NCBI RefSeq assembly: GCF_014154935.1
Contig: NZ_JACEHH010000021.1
Span: 62,001-126,000, forward strand
Source: Stieleria mannarensis
Lineage (GTDB): Bacteria; Planctomycetota; Planctomycetia; Pirellulales; Pirellulaceae
Direction of reading: 5' to 3'
Length of the DNA stretch: 64,000 nucleotides
Position numbers and translations under genes: made by a program. Positions within the stretch are counted from its first letter, which is position 1, and each line of letters opens with the position of its first letter. Below are positions 35,995-48,439 of this stretch, in pieces. Under the pieces are notes generated by a model. It worked only from the letters and a program-made list of their open reading frames with translations. It made no database searches and was not told where the DNA came from.

Positions 35995-37809
35995 ATGAAC
36001 GCTACCGACGCCCTGGCCGCCGCACGACAAGCGGTTTCCGACGGAAAATTGAGCGAAACGGCTGTTGAAAACATCCAACGCTGGCTGACCGAAGATCGTT
36101 ATGCACAGTACCGTGATCAGGTCGCCGCCGAAATCGCCCAGCAGAAGTGGCAAGCACTCGACGACGCGTTTTGGACCATCATCCCGTTCGGAACCGGCGG
36201 CCGCCGCGGACGCATGCACCCGATCGGTTCCAACGCCATCAACGATCGCACGATCGGCGAAAGTGCCCAGGGGCTGGCCGATTATGTCGTCGACTACCAC
36301 AAGGGGCAAAAGGATCTGTCGTGCGTGATCGCGTATGACACGCGGCACCAATCGCGTCATTTCGCCGAACTGTGTGCCGGAATCATGGTCGCGGCCGGGT
36401 TCAAGGTCTATTTCTTGGACGACTATCGCGCCACGCCCCAGTTGTCGTTTGCCGTCCGGTACAAGAATTGTGATTGCGGCATCATGGTCACCGCCAGCCA
36501 CAATCCACCCAGCGACAACGCCGTCAAAGTCTATTGGTCCAGTGGTGCGCAAGTTCTGCCGCCGCACGACAAAGCCATCATCGACCGCGTGATGAGCTGC
36601 GAAGAGATCCGCGTCACGCCCTTCGCAGAGGCTCAAGCCGAAGGCAAGGTTGAGATCATTACCAAAGAAATCGACGAAGCTTTCGTGAAGGTCGCTTCCG
36701 AGCAGGCGTTCGAGGGATCGCGGGACGTCCGGATTTTGTACACGCCGCTGCACGGGGTGGGCGCCGAAGCCGTGATGCCGTTGTTAGCCGCCGACGGTTT
36801 TACCGACGTCGAAGTGTACGGTCCGCATGCCGAAAAGAGCGGCGATTTTCCCAACGTCCCGGGTCATGTTTCCAACCCCGAGAACAAAGCCGTTTTTGAT
36901 GCTCCCGTCGAATACGCCCAAGCGGGCGGTTTCGACTTGGTTCTGGCCACCGACCCCGATTGTGATCGCTTGGGTGTCGCCGCACCGTTGACGTTGGATC
37001 CGTCCGGCCCGTGGGGGACGTTCAACGGGAATCAAATCGGCGCGTTGTTGGCCGATTACATCTTGGGAAAACGCAAACAAGCGGGCACGCTGTCAGCCGA
37101 CCATTACGTGATCAAGACCTTGGTGACGACCGAATTGGTCCGCAGTCTGTGTGACAGCTATGGCGTCCGCTGTGTCGGAGATTTGCTGGTCGGGTTCAAG
37201 TACATCGCCCAGGCCATGGATGCCAACGGCCCGGACAAGTTCGTGTTCGGCACCGAAGAATCACACGGCTATCTGGTCGGTCAGTACTGCCGCGACAAAG
37301 ACGGCGCGGTCGCCTGCATGTTGTTGAGCGAATTGGCGGCCGATATGAAACAACGCGGGGTGTCGATGCACGAACATCTGGCCGCACTCTATCGCACCCA
37401 CGGGCTGCACCGCGAACAGCTGATCAATCTGTTCATGGAAGGCAGCGAAGGGATGGCCGCGATGCAGCGTTTGATGAAGGCATTCCGTGAATCGCCGCCG
37501 GAGTCGATGGCCGGCATCCCGGTCACACGCGTCCGCGATTACTTGAACAGCGTCGCCACGGACACCGCGACCGGTGAATCCTCGCCGCTGGGCGATCCGG
37601 TCGGCAATCTGATCCTCATGGATCTGGCCGAAGAAGGGAATTACGTCGCCGCCCGCCCCAGCGGCACCGAGCCCAAAATCAAACTCTACGTGTTCACCAA
37701 GCTGAGCGCCGACGAGTCCCAAGACCTGGATGTCGCCGCGGAAAAACTCGGCCAGCGACTCGAGGCCCTGGAATCCGACATGCGAGCCTTCGCCAAAGCC
37801 AACAGCTGA
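35995..37809 (+). CDS. phospho-sugar mutase (phosphoglucomutase, PgcA/PGM2-like)
   Basis: A 604-aa enzyme of the larger phosphohexomutase class, probably interconverting glucose-1-P and glucose-6-P. An N-terminal helical extension precedes FGTGGRRGRMHPIGSNAIND. The phosphoserine loop is CGIMVTASHNPPSDNAVKVY, the metal loop ATDPDCDRLGVAAP, the sugar loop FGTEESHGYLVGQYCRDKDG and the phosphate-binding loop ARPSGTEPKIKLYVF. All catalytic parts are present. Start ATG 35995. Confidence 0.92.
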   Translation: MNATDALAAARQAVSDGKLSETAVENIQRWLTEDRYAQYRDQVAAEIAQQKWQALDDAFWTIIPFGTGGRRGRMHPIGSNAINDRTIGESAQGLADYVVDYHKGQKDLSCVIAYDTRHQSRHFAELCAGIMVAAGFKVYFLDDYRATPQLSFAVRYKNCDCGIMVTASHNPPSDNAVKVYWSSGAQVLPPHDKAIIDRVMSCEEIRVTPFAEAQAEGKVEIITKEIDEAFVKVASEQAFEGSRDVRILYTPLHGVGAEAVMPLLAADGFTDVEVYGPHAEKSGDFPNVPGHVSNPENKAVFDAPVEYAQAGGFDLVLATDPDCDRLGVAAPLTLDPSGPWGTFNGNQIGALLADYILGKRKQAGTLSADHYVIKTLVTTELVRSLCDSYGVRCVGDLLVGFKYIAQAMDANGPDKFVFGTEESHGYLVGQYCRDKDGAVACMLLSELAADMKQRGVSMHEHLAALYRTHGLHREQLINLFMEGSEGMAAMQRLMKAFRESPPESMAGIPVTRVRDYLNSVATDTATGESSPLGDPVGNLILMDLAEEGNYVAARPSGTEPKIKLYVFTKLSADESQDLDVAAEKLGQRLEALESDMRAFAKANS

Positions 37810-37980
37810 GGGATCGGTGGGATTGGCTCCGGCCTGTCGCCCGCGGGGCCGAGCGAGACGACGTAAAAAAGGACGTCGTACACCCCTCACCCCACCACTT
37901 CTTGCACCCATCGGTCCGATCATGAGGATCTGTCGCGGTTTGCCTCAGCTCCAAGCTGGCCGGTCCCGCAAAGCGCGACG

Positions 37981-39903
37981 CTAGTGTGCCGCGCCGACCG
38001 GTTGGATCTGCAATAGCGTCCCGGTCGCTCGTTTCAGTCGCGAGGTGCTGAGCGTGTAGTCGATTTGCGCGCGGGCGAATCCGACTTCTTCCAACAGCAA
38101 TCGATCCTGGGCGTCCAGCAAGTCCTCCAACAGCGAGTTGGCCGAGTACCCGTCGCCGGGCAATTCACGCCAGCGATTAGAAATCAGATCGACGTACTCT
38201 TGGGCAGAAACCATCGCGACGTAGCGTGCGCCGAGTTCGCGGTGACTGGTTTCGACTTCGCGCACCGCCGCGGCGACTTCAGCGTGCAGTTTGGCGATCG
38301 TTTCGCCCAAACGGCCGGCCAGCTTACGCAGTTCGGCTTGACGACGCATCACGTTGGCCTTGGCCGCGCGGCGTTGCAACGGAACTTCAAAGAGCAGCCC
38401 GGCGCTATAGCTGGGCTCACCGACACTGAACTGGTCGATCCAGGAACCGCCGATGTCTTGGCTTCCCCGCAGACCGCTGACATAAGTTTCCAGCACCAGA
38501 TCCAACATCGGCAACAATTCATTGCAGGCGACGTTCAATCGGACGCGTGCGGTGTCCAATTCGCGGGCGACCTCATTCATTTCACTCCGCTGCTGCAGTG
38601 CCGTGACGACGGCGTCTTCCATCGACACCGGGACCAGCGTCAACGAGGGCGGTCGAGCCGGAATGATCTCCACCGTCTTGTCATCACTCAAGCGAGGAGA
38701 ATTGACAAGCATCCGCAGTTGGTCTTCCGCGTTGCGAATCGCAGTCACGGCTCGAGCGAGTTCGGAACTCCGCGTCGCAACTGCCGCTTCGGCGCGTTTC
38801 AGCTGGCTCTCAAGCGCGTCCAAGTCCTGTCGGTTCTCCAACCAGTCATGAATCGATTTGGCTTGATTCAAGTGGCGAATCCGCAGCAACAGCGACGCCC
38901 GCTGGTAGTACAGGTTCCACATCGATTCCTGGACGCGAAGCAGATGATCTTGGATCGTGGTCGTCGCCGCTTCGTTGGCGATCTGGGTGTCCAGCTTGGC
39001 CAACACGATCAGGCTTCGGTTGTAGGCCTGTCCCGCGCCGTTGAGCAGCGGTTGGTTGAAACTGAGCGTCAACCGGGAATTGCCCTGGTTGTCTGGGGTA
39101 AAGAATTGCGAGCTGCTGTCCCGCAGCCCGATCTGCTGTCCGATCTCAAATTCCGCCCCGCTCTGGGTCTTCCGTCGCACGCCGCCGGAGAACGAGAAGT
39201 CTTCTTCACGCAGCCGATCGACGTTGGTGCCCGCGTCCAGATCGCTTCCCGTGGGCACGCTGGTGCGAACAAATTTTGATTCGACAAACGCGGTCGGGTC
39301 AAAATCCGCCGCCGCGCGTGTGATGCCTGTCCGTGCGATGCAGATGTTTTCGTTGACCGCCGCGATCCGAAAGCTGTGCCGAAGCGCTTCTAAAATCAAA
39401 CTGTCCCCGTCGACGACAACCGATGATGCGGAGAGTTCAAACGGAGCCGTCGCGGTGGCTTCCCACCAGGGCCGGTAGGTATCAGAGATGGGAGACCGCT
39501 GCGCCATCGACTTCAGGAATTGCTTGACCGAAGCGGACGTCACTTGCGTCGGAGCGGCGGACGTGGAAATCGTCGTTTCGTTCAACCATTCCTTCGGCAC
39601 CTCACCGACGACCAACGGGTCCGGATTCATCGCCACGTAGGAGGGTGGCGGTCCAGGCGGAAGAGCGTTGTGGCTGGGAGTGTCCGAGCGATTTTCGAGG
39701 TCCATCGCCGCCACCAGAGGAAACTGTGTGGCCGGTTCCGCGTAGACTTCCGTCAATTCCACTCCCGTGTTGTTCACTCGCGACGGTGGGGCCGTGGTTT
39801 CCGCCAGCCAGGAGGGCAGGTCCTGCGTTTGCGCACCCACCGATCCCGCGACCGAAAAACAGGTCGCCAGCGCGATGAAGCAGTTGCAAACGGTCCGTCC
39901 CAT
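37981..39903 (-). CDS. TolC-family outer-membrane channel protein
   Basis: A 640-aa protein from ATG 39903 (MGRTVCNCFIALATCFSVAG, signal peptide, with GGAG ~9 bases upstream). It has the doubled TolC plan. First half: AVNENICIARTGITRAAADF, DPTAFVESKFVRT, SRLTLSFNQPLLNGAGQAYN, ESMWNLYYQRASLLLRIRHL. Second half: EMNEVARELDTARVRLNVAC, NELLPMLDLVLETYVSG, SAGLLFEVPLQRRAAKANVM, AVREVETSHRELGARYVAMV. Such channels join HlyD adaptors to span the envelope in type I secretion and efflux. The nearest adaptors in the window are at 57.7-62.6 kb, and the divergent neighbour is the giant surface protein, so I infer that they work together. A ~150-residue N-terminal extension before the barrel/helix core is longer than usual. 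Confidence 0.88.
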   Translation of the reverse strand: MGRTVCNCFIALATCFSVAGSVGAQTQDLPSWLAETTAPPSRVNNTGVELTEVYAEPATQFPLVAAMDLENRSDTPSHNALPPGPPPSYVAMNPDPLVVGEVPKEWLNETTISTSAAPTQVTSASVKQFLKSMAQRSPISDTYRPWWEATATAPFELSASSVVVDGDSLILEALRHSFRIAAVNENICIARTGITRAAADFDPTAFVESKFVRTSVPTGSDLDAGTNVDRLREEDFSFSGGVRRKTQSGAEFEIGQQIGLRDSSSQFFTPDNQGNSRLTLSFNQPLLNGAGQAYNRSLIVLAKLDTQIANEAATTTIQDHLLRVQESMWNLYYQRASLLLRIRHLNQAKSIHDWLENRQDLDALESQLKRAEAAVATRSSELARAVTAIRNAEDQLRMLVNSPRLSDDKTVEIIPARPPSLTLVPVSMEDAVVTALQQRSEMNEVARELDTARVRLNVACNELLPMLDLVLETYVSGLRGSQDIGGSWIDQFSVGEPSYSAGLLFEVPLQRRAAKANVMRRQAELRKLAGRLGETIAKLHAEVAAAVREVETSHRELGARYVAMVSAQEYVDLISNRWRELPGDGYSANSLLEDLLDAQDRLLLEEVGFARAQIDYTLSTSRLKRATGTLLQIQPVGAAH

Positions 39904-40216
39904 GAGGCACTCCATCCGTGGAGTTTGTTGATGCGGGGGCACACTCCCGCCAATCTTCTATCCGCATGTCGTTCATCGGTTCCCAACCCGCTTTCGGACT
40001 CCCGCCAGCGGAGACAACTGCCATGCAAATCGACCACCGCGTCGAATCCTCGGAATGCTCGGCAGGCTCGACGGGAACGGTCCAATAGTGATAACCGCTA
40101 AAGACCGCCTTGGCGTTGCGAGTGTTGAGGTGACGCGGACAAGCCGCCGGCGGATTCTGACCTACTTTTAAGAGACGAATTCTCACTTTCCAATCCGAAC
40201 CACCCGAGACTCCGAC
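39904..40216. promoter_or_regulatory. divergent intergenic region, tolC-like / giant surface protein
   Basis: This 313-base region separates the two divergent genes and should contain both promoters. I see the ribosome site of the tolC-like gene near 39912. A slightly AT-richer stretch around 40085-40105 (AGTGATAACCGCTAAAGACC) could belong to the rightward promoter. No gene is evident. Confidence 0.4.
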
Positions 40217-43200
40217 ATGCCGTGGCGCCGACGCAAACGCGAACGCAAGCATGATTCATCGTCAATCCTGCGTGGCGGCCACCTGATCGATGCGGCCGTT
40301 CTGGAGAAGCGGTTGCTCTTTAGTGCGACGCCGATCGCACCACCGGTCGATCACATCGACGCGGAACCGGAGACGCAGCAGCCCTTTCCTGACGGCGTCA
40401 ACGCTGCTGACGCAACGACTCATGCGGGGCAGGGGGATCCGTCGCAGGACGATCAACAGCGTCAACGGCGTCTGGAGGTCGCCTTCGTCGACGCCAGCAT
40501 CGGCGATTATCAACCGTTGGTCGAGGCGCTGCGATCCGAGAGCGGCAACGCGGACTTGGAGATCTACCTGCTGGAAGGATCGCGCGACGGGATCGAACAA
40601 ATCGGTGAAATCCTGTCGGCCTACAACCACTCGGCCTACAACGACGTCGACGCCGTGCACCTGCTGACCGATGGTGCCGACGGACAACTCCGTTTAGGGT
40701 CTTCCCTCGTGAATGCCGGCAATTTGGACGGATCGGCGGGAGACTTCGCGGCGTGGGGTTCTTCTTTGTCGCAAGACGCTGAGCTGATCCTGCACGGATT
40801 TCAAGCGACCCAAACGCCGGAAAGCCACACGATGCTGGAGGCGATTTCGGAGCTGACCGGGGCGACCGTCGCGGTCCCGACCTCAGATGCTGCACGAGCG
40901 GAGAGTGTTGCGGCCGACAGCAGCGCGGACGTCACTTCGGCGGACGAACAGCACACCGCGCGTGAAATCGTGGTCGTGGATCAAACCGCAGAGGACTATC
41001 AGCAGTTGCTGGCCGATCTACAGAGTGAACGTGGCGACGGACGGTCGTTCGAGGTGATCCTGCTGGATGGTCACAGTGACGGGATCGATCAGATCAGCCG
41101 GGCGCTGGCGCAGTATGACGACGTCGATGCGATTCACTTGGTCACGCACGGAACCGCCGGCCGATTGAAACTGGGCAACGCGTGGCTTTCGCTCGACAAC
41201 CTGAACGACCATGCCGACACGATCGCTCTGTGGGGCGATTCGCTTCGCGTCGGCGCAGACGTGTTGATCTATGGCTGTGATCTGGCAGCCAATGAAGACG
41301 GACGAACACTGTCGACTTCCCTGGCAAGCCTGACCGGGGCTGACGTTGCGGCCAGCGATGACGACACGGGACACGCGATTTTTGGCGGCGACTGGGATCT
41401 GGAATACTCGACCGGAGCGATCGAAACCAGTTTGGCCTTCAGCCTGGACGTGCAACAGAACTGGGCCCATTTGTTGAACGTAACGATCGACAACACCACC
41501 ACGGGTACCGCCGGAACGGGAGCGACAAGCACGTCATTCGCTCACGCGACGGCTGGAACGGACCGTTTGATGTTGGTTGGCATCTCTTTTGGTCAGGACA
41601 TGGGCGATAGTGTCAGTTCGGTGACCTACAACGGTGTCGGTCTAACGTTGGTTGGGACTCAAGAGCACGCGGATCCGTCGAAGTCACGCGTGGAAATCTG
41701 GTCGCTGGTCGCACCGGACTTGGGCCCCCACAACATCGTGGTCAACTTTTCGGGCACGAGTCACCAGGGAGCGACCGTCGGTGTGATGACCTTCACCGAT
41801 GTCGATCAAACGACTCCTGTGGGAACGTTTACCGGCGATCAAGGAACATCGGGAACGCCGTCGGTGACCGTTTCTTCGACCAGCAACGATCTGGTATTCG
41901 GCGTCGTCGGCGTGGACGACAACAGCGATTGGGACTTCACGCCCGGATCGGGTCAGACCGAGCATTGGGACCTGTTTTCTTCTCAAGCCAACGGTTCCGG
42001 AACCACCGAAGACGGTGCGGCATCGGTGGTGACATCGTGGACCTATGGAGCTTCCACCCCATGGGCCGCCGGTGCTGTGTCGATCAAGGCGGCGCCCCCG
42101 GCCAATGCGATCACCGTCGATACGACCAGTGACACCGTTGACGGTGACACGTCATCGATCACCGCCTTGCTGAGCAACAAAGGGACCGACGGATTCATCT
42201 CGCTGCGGGAAGCGATCCTTGCGGCCAACAACACGTCGGGGACCGATGACATTTATCTCGGTGCGGGCACACATACCCTGTCCATTTTGGGAGCCGGCGA
42301 AAACCTGGCAGCGACCGGTGACCTGGACATTACTGAAAGCGTCAACATCCATGGTGATTCGGCTTCTACAACGATCATCGATGGCAGCGGAATGGGGGCA
42401 TCGCCCGACCGTGTCTTTGACGTGCTGGCCGGAACCGTCGTCAACGTCACGGACCTGACCATCACGGGTGGACAGGGTGGTGGCAGCGGTGGCGGCGGCG
42501 TCTACATTGCAACCGGCGCGGATTTGACGGTCACCAACGTGGTGTTGGAAAACAACAACAGCAACAATGGTGGCGCCATCCAAAACGACGGCATGTTCAC
42601 TGCCCATACCACCGTCATCAGAAACAATACCGGCAACAGCGGTAGCGGCATCGACAACAGTGGAACGCTGGTTCTGGCCGATGTGGCCATCACCGGAAAC
42701 AACGCCGGAAATGCAGGCGGCGGTGTTCGAAACAATGGAACGGCGACCCTGACCAACGTCACGCTCAGCGGTAACTCCGCGACGGCCGGAGCAGGCATTC
42801 ACAATGGCGGCGGTTCGGCCGTGATGACCCTGACCAACGTGACCATCAGTACCAATACGGCGACCAACTCGGGCGGTGGAATCTGGACAAACCAGAACAT
42901 CGACGCGACCAACGTCACGATCACGAATAACCAGGCCACGACGCCTTCGACGGGAACCGGCGGCGGCGTTCACATTGCCGGTGGCGGCGGTGACGTCACA
43001 CTGAAAAACAGCATCTTGTACGGCAACACTGCGGCGATCGGCCCAGATGCGGATGCGGAATTGACATCGTCTGGATACAACATCGCCAGTGCCGCGGCGA
43101 TTGTCGAGGTCGGATCCGACGATACGGTCAGCGATCCGATGCTGGGTGCGCTGACCGACAACGGGGGATTCACCGAAACACATGCATTGCTCGTCGGAAG

Positions 43201-46200
43201 CGTCGCGATCGACCCTGCGGGACTGACCGGCGCTCCCACAACAGATCAACGCGGCACCACGCGCGATGCGACGCCCGACATCGGAGCCTTTGAATACGTT
43301 GCAGCCGGCAACGCTTCCCCAACGATTTACAACTTGGCCGGGGACACATTGAACTACAGCGAAGGCGATGTGGCGACGGTCATCGAGCAAGGTGGAAACG
43401 TCACCGTCGGCGACGTCGATTCGTCTGACTTTGACACCGGCAACCTGACCGTGGCCATCACAACCGGCGGTGACTCGGGCGAAGACGTGCTCGCCATCCG
43501 TGATCAAGGTGTCGGTGTGGGCAACATCAGCGTCTCCGGCAGCGACGTTCGCTACGACTTCGGCGCCGGACCGGTTGTGATCGGGACCGTCACCGGAGGC
43601 ACCGCGGGAGCGGATCTGGTGGTGACCTTCAACGCCAACGCCACCACCGCTGCGGCCGACGCGCTGGTCGAAAACATCACCTACCGCAATACCGATACCG
43701 ACAACCCGACGACCTCCGCACGAACGATTCGATTCACGCTCAACGACGGCGACGGCGGAACCAGCGCCGCACACGACACCACCGTCAATGTCGCCGCACA
43801 TAACGATACCCCGACGATCAGCAATCTGACCGGGGACACGTTGAACTACAGCGAAGGCGATGCGGCGACGGTCATCGAGCAAGGCGGAAACGTCACCGTC
43901 GGCGACGTCGATTCGGCCGACTTCGACACCGGCAACCTGACCGTGGCCATCACAACCGGCGGCGATTCCGGCGAAGACGTGCTCGCCATCCGTGATCAAG
44001 GCGCCGGCGTGGGCAACATCAGCGTCTCCGGCAGCGACGTTCGCTACGACTTCGGCGCAGGACCGGTCGTGATCGGGACCTTCACCGGAGGGACCGCGGG
44101 AGCGGATCTGGTGGTGACCTTCAACGCCAACGCCACCACCGCTGCGGCCGACGCGCTGGTCGAAAACATCACCTACCGCAATACCGATACCGACAACCCG
44201 ACGACCTCCGCCCGAACGATTCGATTCACGCTCAACGACGGCGACGGCGGAACCAGCACCGCCCACGACGCCACCGTCAATGTCGCCGCACAAAACGATG
44301 CCCCGACGATCAGCAATCTGACCGGGGATACTTTGGCCTATCTCCCCGCATCCGGCCCGCTTGTAATCGAATTTGGCGGTGATGCGACGGTCTCTGACGT
44401 CGACTCAGCCGACTTCGATTCGGGAAGCCTGACCGTTTCGGTCGCCTCAGGGAACGATGCCAGCGAAGACGTTCTGGCGATCCGCAATCAGGGGACCAAC
44501 CCCGGTGAAATCAGCGTCTCGGGCTCGAACGTCTATTACAACTTCGGCGCCGGAGCGGTGTTGATCGGGACCTGGTCGGGTGGCTCAGGCGGGGCCGACT
44601 TGGTCGTGTCACTGAACGCGGCGGCCGATGCGACAGCGACCACGGCACTGGTGCGAAACATCACCTACGAAAACACCGACACCGTGGCGCCGACCACGGG
44701 GACGCGCACGATTCGCTTCACCGTCAACGATGGTGACGGCGCCATCAGTTTGAACCACGATGCCACCGTCACCGTGGTGAAAGGCGCTCCGGGCGGAGTC
44801 GCGAACGGTCTGAAGTTGTGGTTGAAGGCCGATGCCGGTGTCACGATCGGATTGGGAGGGGTCAGCCAATGGGAAAATCAAGTCACCAACGCGACGCTGT
44901 CTGATCTCCAACAAGTCCTGTCGACCCAGCGCCCCGATCTGATCGCATCCGGATTGAATTTCAACCCGATCATTTCGTTCGACGGCATTGATGATCACTT
45001 GTCGGACCTCTCGGTTTGGGGAGCCGACCTGTTCGGGGCCGATTCCGCCTCCCTTTTCCTGGCTGGAAGTACGAACGGGTCCAATGGAGTGATGCTGCAG
45101 TGGATCGACACGCTCAGCAACCGGGTCAACCTAGAGGACGACCTTCGATTCGACTTCGGCGATCTGACCAATGATCAGCTGACCGCGCCAGCACCGAGCA
45201 CGGGCTACCACATCATCAACGCGCAAGCGACGCCCGGTGCGCCGGCCGGCCTGAGCATCGACATCGATGGTCAGCAAACCGCTTCGGGTAGCGCGAGCGT
45301 CGGCAGCCCCCTGGACAACAACCAGTTCGGACAGTTCTTCTTGGGTGAATACCCCGGCGGTGGATTCAACGATGACTTGGACCTCGGCGAAGTCGTTATC
45401 TATTCGACAGACCTCAGTACCATCGACCGTTTGAAGGTGGACTCTTACCTAGCGATTAAGTATGGCATCACACTCGGTCAAGTGAGCCCCGCAACCTATC
45501 GCGACTCCACCGGTACGGCGATCTGGAATGCGGCAGCGAACTCCGGGTTCGAGCATGACGTCGCGGGAATCGGCCAAGACAACGCCTCCTTACTTGCCCA
45601 GAATCAATCTCGATCGATCAACGCCGATGCCATCGTGACCATGTCCGGGGCTTCGAACCAAAACGACCGTGAATTCATGTTCTGGAGCAATGATGACGGG
45701 GCATTGACTGAGGTTGCCGCTGAACCGGCGGGCATCGCCAACCGACTCGATCGAATTTGGCGGGTCAGCGAAACAGGTGAGATCGGCACGACGACGATCT
45801 CATTTGATCTAAGCGGATTAACCTATAGCGGGGCGACGGCCGCCGATTTCAATCTGATCGTTGATAACAATACAGACTTTAATCTTGGAGCGACCTTGGT
45901 TTCCGCAGCGAGCTATGACGCCGGGACGGGAATCGTCACCTTCACGGGCGTGGATCTCGCTGACGGAAACTATTTCTCACTGGGGACATCGGTTCCGACC
46001 AATGACGCGCCAACGATCAACAATCTTTCCGGCGATACACTCAGCTACACCGAAGGGGACGCAGCGGCGGTAATTGAACAGGGGGGCAACGTCACCGTCA
46101 CCGACGGTGACTCGGCTGACTTTGACACCGGCAATCTGACCGTGTCGGTCTTCGCCGGCGGTGACAACACCGAAGACGTCTTGGCCATCCGCGACCAAGG

Positions 46201-48439
46201 CCCTGGCGTCGGCAACATCACCGTCTCGGGCAGCAACGTCTTGTACGACTTCGGCGGCGGCCCCGTCGTGATCGGAACCTTTGCCGGTGGCAGCGGAGGT
46301 GCAAATCTGGTCGTCACCTTCAACGCCGGCGCCACGGCAACCGCGGCCGACGCGTTGATCGAAAACATCACCTATCAGAACACCGACACCACCGATCCCA
46401 CGACTTCCGCACGCACGATCCGGTTCACGATCAATGATGGGGACGGCGGAACCAGCGTCGCCCACGACGCCACCGTCAACGTGGCGGCACAAAACGATGT
46501 GCCGGCAATCGATAATCTGGCCGGCGACACACTCAGCTACACCGAAGGTGACGCTGCGACGGTGATCGAACAGGGCGGCAACGTCACGCTGAGCGACGGT
46601 GACTCGGCAAACTTCGACACCGGCAACCTGACTGTGTCGGTCTTCGCCGGCGGCGACAACACCGAAGACGTTTTGGCGATCCGCGATCAGGGTCCCGGCG
46701 TCGGCAACATCACCGTCTCAGGCAGTAACGTCTTGTACGACTTCGGCGGCGGCCCCGTCGTGATCGGGACGTTTACCGGCGGCAGCGGTGGTGCGAATCT
46801 GGTCGTCACCTTCAACGCTGGCGCCACGGCAACCGCCGCCGACGCATTGATCGAAAACATCACCTATCAGAACACCGACACCACCAACCCCACGACCTCC
46901 GCGCGCACAATCCGATTCACGATCAACGACGGAGACGGCGGAACCAGCGTCGCCCATGACGCCACCGTCAACGTGGCGGCGAGCAATGCGGCGCCCGCGA
47001 TCGACCTGGACACGAACGATTCCAGCGGCGCGAGCGGAGCAGACTTTGCCGGGACGTTTACCGAAGGCGGCCCGGCGGTGTTGATCGCCGACGCGGCCGA
47101 CGCAATCCTGACCGACGTCGACTCGTCCAACTTGACCCAGTTGACCGTCACGATCACGAACCTGATTGACGGTGCCAGCGAGACGCTTGCGGCCAACACC
47201 AGCGGAACGTCCATCACCGCGGCCTATGCTGCGGGAACGCTGACGCTATCGGGAACGGACACGGTCGCCAACTACCAGCAAGTCCTTCGCACCATCACCT
47301 ACCACAACGCCTCGTCCAATCCCGATGGGACCACTCGAGTCATCCAGGTGGTCGCCAGCGACGGTGGTTTGCCCAGCAACGTTGCGACGGCGCGAATCGC
47401 GATCACCACGGTCAACGACCCGCCGACGGCCACCGATGACAGTTTTTCCATGCAGGCGGGAAATACCCTGACGATCGGGGTCGGCGGACTGCTCGCCAAC
47501 GACGTCGACTTGGACGGAAACTCCCTGACCGTGATTCCCGTCTCGGGGCCGATTTCAGGAACGTTGACGCTGGCCGCCGACGGCTCCTTTCAATTCACTC
47601 CAGCAGCAAACTTCAGCGGACCGGTGACGTTCACGTACGCCGTGACCGACGGCATCGCCACAAGCGCGCCGACGACCGTCACGATCCTGGTGGCCAAACC
47701 CAACAATCTGAGCGAGGTCACACTCGGAGACCTTGCCAGCATCGCCGCTGACCCGGCCCCGGAAGTAGAAACCGTGCCGGAGGTGCCGGCCGAAGAAGAG
47801 AATACAGAGGAAGACGTCGAAACGGAATCGGCCACGGAGATTACGTCGGTTATCGAAGCGGACGTCGACGTTCCGCCGGTGTTCACGCGAGCCTCGGTCA
47901 TCCAGACCACCGATGACGAACTCCTGACGCTCAGCATGGTCCCCTTGAGCATGCTGGATCTGAGCGACGGCGACCAAGATTCCGAGCGGATCGCCAGGGT
48001 CGACGACGGTCAAAACGGCTACACGAATCGACAATCACGTTCCCAATCGAATCGCCCAAACGTTTCGACCCTCGGGATCGTCAAATTTGACAGCAAGCTG
48101 CTTTGGGGCGACATGGAAGGCATGCAGGACGATATCAAACAATCGGACGCCGCGCCGTACTACTTTGCCGGGACCTTCGCGGGATTCTCCGGCGCCCTCT
48201 CGGTCGGCTATGTGATGTGGACGGTTCGTGGCGGGTTGTTGGCAACCAGTTTACTGGCCCACCTGCCGGCATGGAGTCTGGTCGATCCGCTGCTGGTTCT
48301 GAATGAACTGGACGATGACGACGACAGCGACGACGATTCGTTGGAAGAACTGTTGGACAAGACCGAAAAAGAACGCGAGCAAAGCTCACCGACCGAGACT
48401 GCTTCCCAGTCATCGGCTTCAGGGGAAACCCTCACATGA
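40217..48439 (+). CDS. giant surface protein: DUF4347, beta-helix, cadherin-like repeats, C-terminal membrane segment
   Basis: 2740 aa. The N-terminus has [15 protein letters not shown] and [12 protein letters not shown], a planctomycete giant-protein motif. Two DUF4347-like domains follow: a degenerate one (~85-225) and a clear one (~248-420, [31 protein letters not shown]). Next are a beta-rich domain (~420-627) and a parallel beta-helix (~633-1030, ending [19 protein letters not shown]). Three 164-residue Ca-type repeats (~1034-1523), a lectin/DUF8202-like region (~1528-1925), two more 164-residue repeats (~1931-2257) and cadherin-like modules (to ~2490) follow. After an acidic linker, [20 protein letters not shown] ... 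[12 protein letters not shown] forms a hydrophobic C-terminal segment with an Asp-rich tail. It is probably an exported adhesin or matrix protein held by its C-terminus. Its stop overlaps the kinase start (ATGA). Confidence 0.9.
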   Translation: MPWRRRKRERKHDSSSILRGGHLIDAAVLEKRLLFSATPIAPPVDHIDAEPETQQPFPDGVNAADATTHAGQGDPSQDDQQRQRRLEVAFVDASIGDYQPLVEALRSESGNADLEIYLLEGSRDGIEQIGEILSAYNHSAYNDVDAVHLLTDGADGQLRLGSSLVNAGNLDGSAGDFAAWGSSLSQDAELILHGFQATQTPESHTMLEAISELTGATVAVPTSDAARAESVAADSSADVTSADEQHTAREIVVVDQTAEDYQQLLADLQSERGDGRSFEVILLDGHSDGIDQISRALAQYDDVDAIHLVTHGTAGRLKLGNAWLSLDNLNDHADTIALWGDSLRVGADVLIYGCDLAANEDGRTLSTSLASLTGADVAASDDDTGHAIFGGDWDLEYSTGAIETSLAFSLDVQQNWAHLLNVTIDNTTTGTAGTGATSTSFAHATAGTDRLMLVGISFGQDMGDSVSSVTYNGVGLTLVGTQEHADPSKSRVEIWSLVAPDLGPHNIVVNFSGTSHQGATVGVMTFTDVDQTTPVGTFTGDQGTSGTPSVTVSSTSNDLVFGVVGVDDNSDWDFTPGSGQTEHWDLFSSQANGSGTTEDGAASVVTSWTYGASTPWAAGAVSIKAAPPANAITVDTTSDTVDGDTSSITALLSNKGTDGFISLREAILAANNTSGTDDIYLGAGTHTLSILGAGENLAATGDLDITESVNIHGDSASTTIIDGSGMGASPDRVFDVLAGTVVNVTDLTITGGQGGGSGGGGVYIATGADLTVTNVVLENNNSNNGGAIQNDGMFTAHTTVIRNNTGNSGSGIDNSGTLVLADVAITGNNAGNAGGGVRNNGTATLTNVTLSGNSATAGAGIHNGGGSAVMTLTNVTISTNTATNSGGGIWTNQNIDATNVTITNNQATTPSTGTGGGVHIAGGGGDVTLKNSILYGNTAAIGPDADAELTSSGYNIASAAAIVEVGSDDTVSDPMLGALTDNGGFTETHALLVGSVAIDPAGLTGAPTTDQRGTTRDATPDIGAFEYVAAGNASPTIYNLAGDTLNYSEGDVATVIEQGGNVTVGDVDSSDFDTGNLTVAITTGGDSGEDVLAIRDQGVGVGNISVSGSDVRYDFGAGPVVIGTVTGGTAGADLVVTFNANATTAAADALVENITYRNTDTDNPTTSARTIRFTLNDGDGGTSAAHDTTVNVAAHNDTPTISNLTGDTLNYSEGDAATVIEQGGNVTVGDVDSADFDTGNLTVAITTGGDSGEDVLAIRDQGAGVGNISVSGSDVRYDFGAGPVVIGTFTGGTAGADLVVTFNANATTAAADALVENITYRNTDTDNPTTSARTIRFTLNDGDGGTSTAHDATVNVAAQNDAPTISNLTGDTLAYLPASGPLVIEFGGDATVSDVDSADFDSGSLTVSVASGNDASEDVLAIRNQGTNPGEISVSGSNVYYNFGAGAVLIGTWSGGSGGADLVVSLNAAADATATTALVRNITYENTDTVAPTTGTRTIRFTVNDGDGAISLNHDATVTVVKGAPGGVANGLKLWLKADAGVTIGLGGVSQWENQVTNATLSDLQQVLSTQRPDLIASGLNFNPIISFDGIDDHLSDLSVWGADLFGADSASLFLAGSTNGSNGVMLQWIDTLSNRVNLEDDLRFDFGDLTNDQLTAPAPSTGYHIINAQATPGAPAGLSIDIDGQQTASGSASVGSPLDNNQFGQFFLGEYPGGGFNDDLDLGEVVIYSTDLSTIDRLKVDSYLAIKYGITLGQVSPATYRDSTGTAIWNAAANSGFEHDVAGIGQDNASLLAQNQSRSINADAIVTMSGASNQNDREFMFWSNDDGALTEVAAEPAGIANRLDRIWRVSETGEIGTTTISFDLSGLTYSGATAADFNLIVDNNTDFNLGATLVSAASYDAGTGIVTFTGVDLADGNYFSLGTSVPTNDAPTINNLSGDTLSYTEGDAAAVIEQGGNVTVTDGDSADFDTGNLTVSVFAGGDNTEDVLAIRDQGPGVGNITVSGSNVLYDFGGGPVVIGTFAGGSGGANLVVTFNAGATATAADALIENITYQNTDTTDPTTSARTIRFTINDGDGGTSVAHDATVNVAAQNDVPAIDNLAGDTLSYTEGDAATVIEQGGNVTLSDGDSANFDTGNLTVSVFAGGDNTEDVLAIRDQGPGVGNITVSGSNVLYDFGGGPVVIGTFTGGSGGANLVVTFNAGATATAADALIENITYQNTDTTNPTTSARTIRFTINDGDGGTSVAHDATVNVAASNAAPAIDLDTNDSSGASGADFAGTFTEGGPAVLIADAADAILTDVDSSNLTQLTVTITNLIDGASETLAANTSGTSITAAYAAGTLTLSGTDTVANYQQVLRTITYHNASSNPDGTTRVIQVVASDGGLPSNVATARIAITTVNDPPTATDDSFSMQAGNTLTIGVGGLLANDVDLDGNSLTVIPVSGPISGTLTLAADGSFQFTPAANFSGPVTFTYAVTDGIATSAPTTVTILVAKPNNLSEVTLGDLASIAADPAPEVETVPEVPAEEENTEEDVETESATEITSVIEADVDVPPVFTRASVIQTTDDELLTLSMVPLSMLDLSDGDQDSERIARVDDGQNGYTNRQSRSQSNRPNVSTLGIVKFDSKLLWGDMEGMQDDIKQSDAAPYYFAGTFAGFSGALSVGYVMWTVRGGLLATSLLAHLPAWSLVDPLLVLNELDDDDDSDDDSLEELLDKTEKEREQSSPTETASQSSASGETLT
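43340..44323 (+). repeat. two near-identical 492-bp internal repeats (copies 1-2)
   Basis: Units start at 43340 and 43832, with a third, diverged unit at 44324; the spacing is exactly 492 bases (164 codons). Copies 1 and 2 are nearly identical at DNA level, including synonymous positions, so recent duplication or gene conversion is likely. Confidence 0.9.
46031..47014 (+). repeat. two near-identical 492-bp internal repeats (copies 4-5)
   Basis: Units start near 46031 and 46523 with the same 492-base period. They resemble copies 1-2 in protein sequence but form their own closely matching DNA pair, with [20 protein letters not shown] in place of [19 protein letters not shown]. Confidence 0.9.

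Noticed and set aside
42152-44293. 713-codon open frame on the minus strand within the giant surface protein gene
   Set aside because: It mirrors the 492-base repeats of the real gene and has no independent start context or domain.
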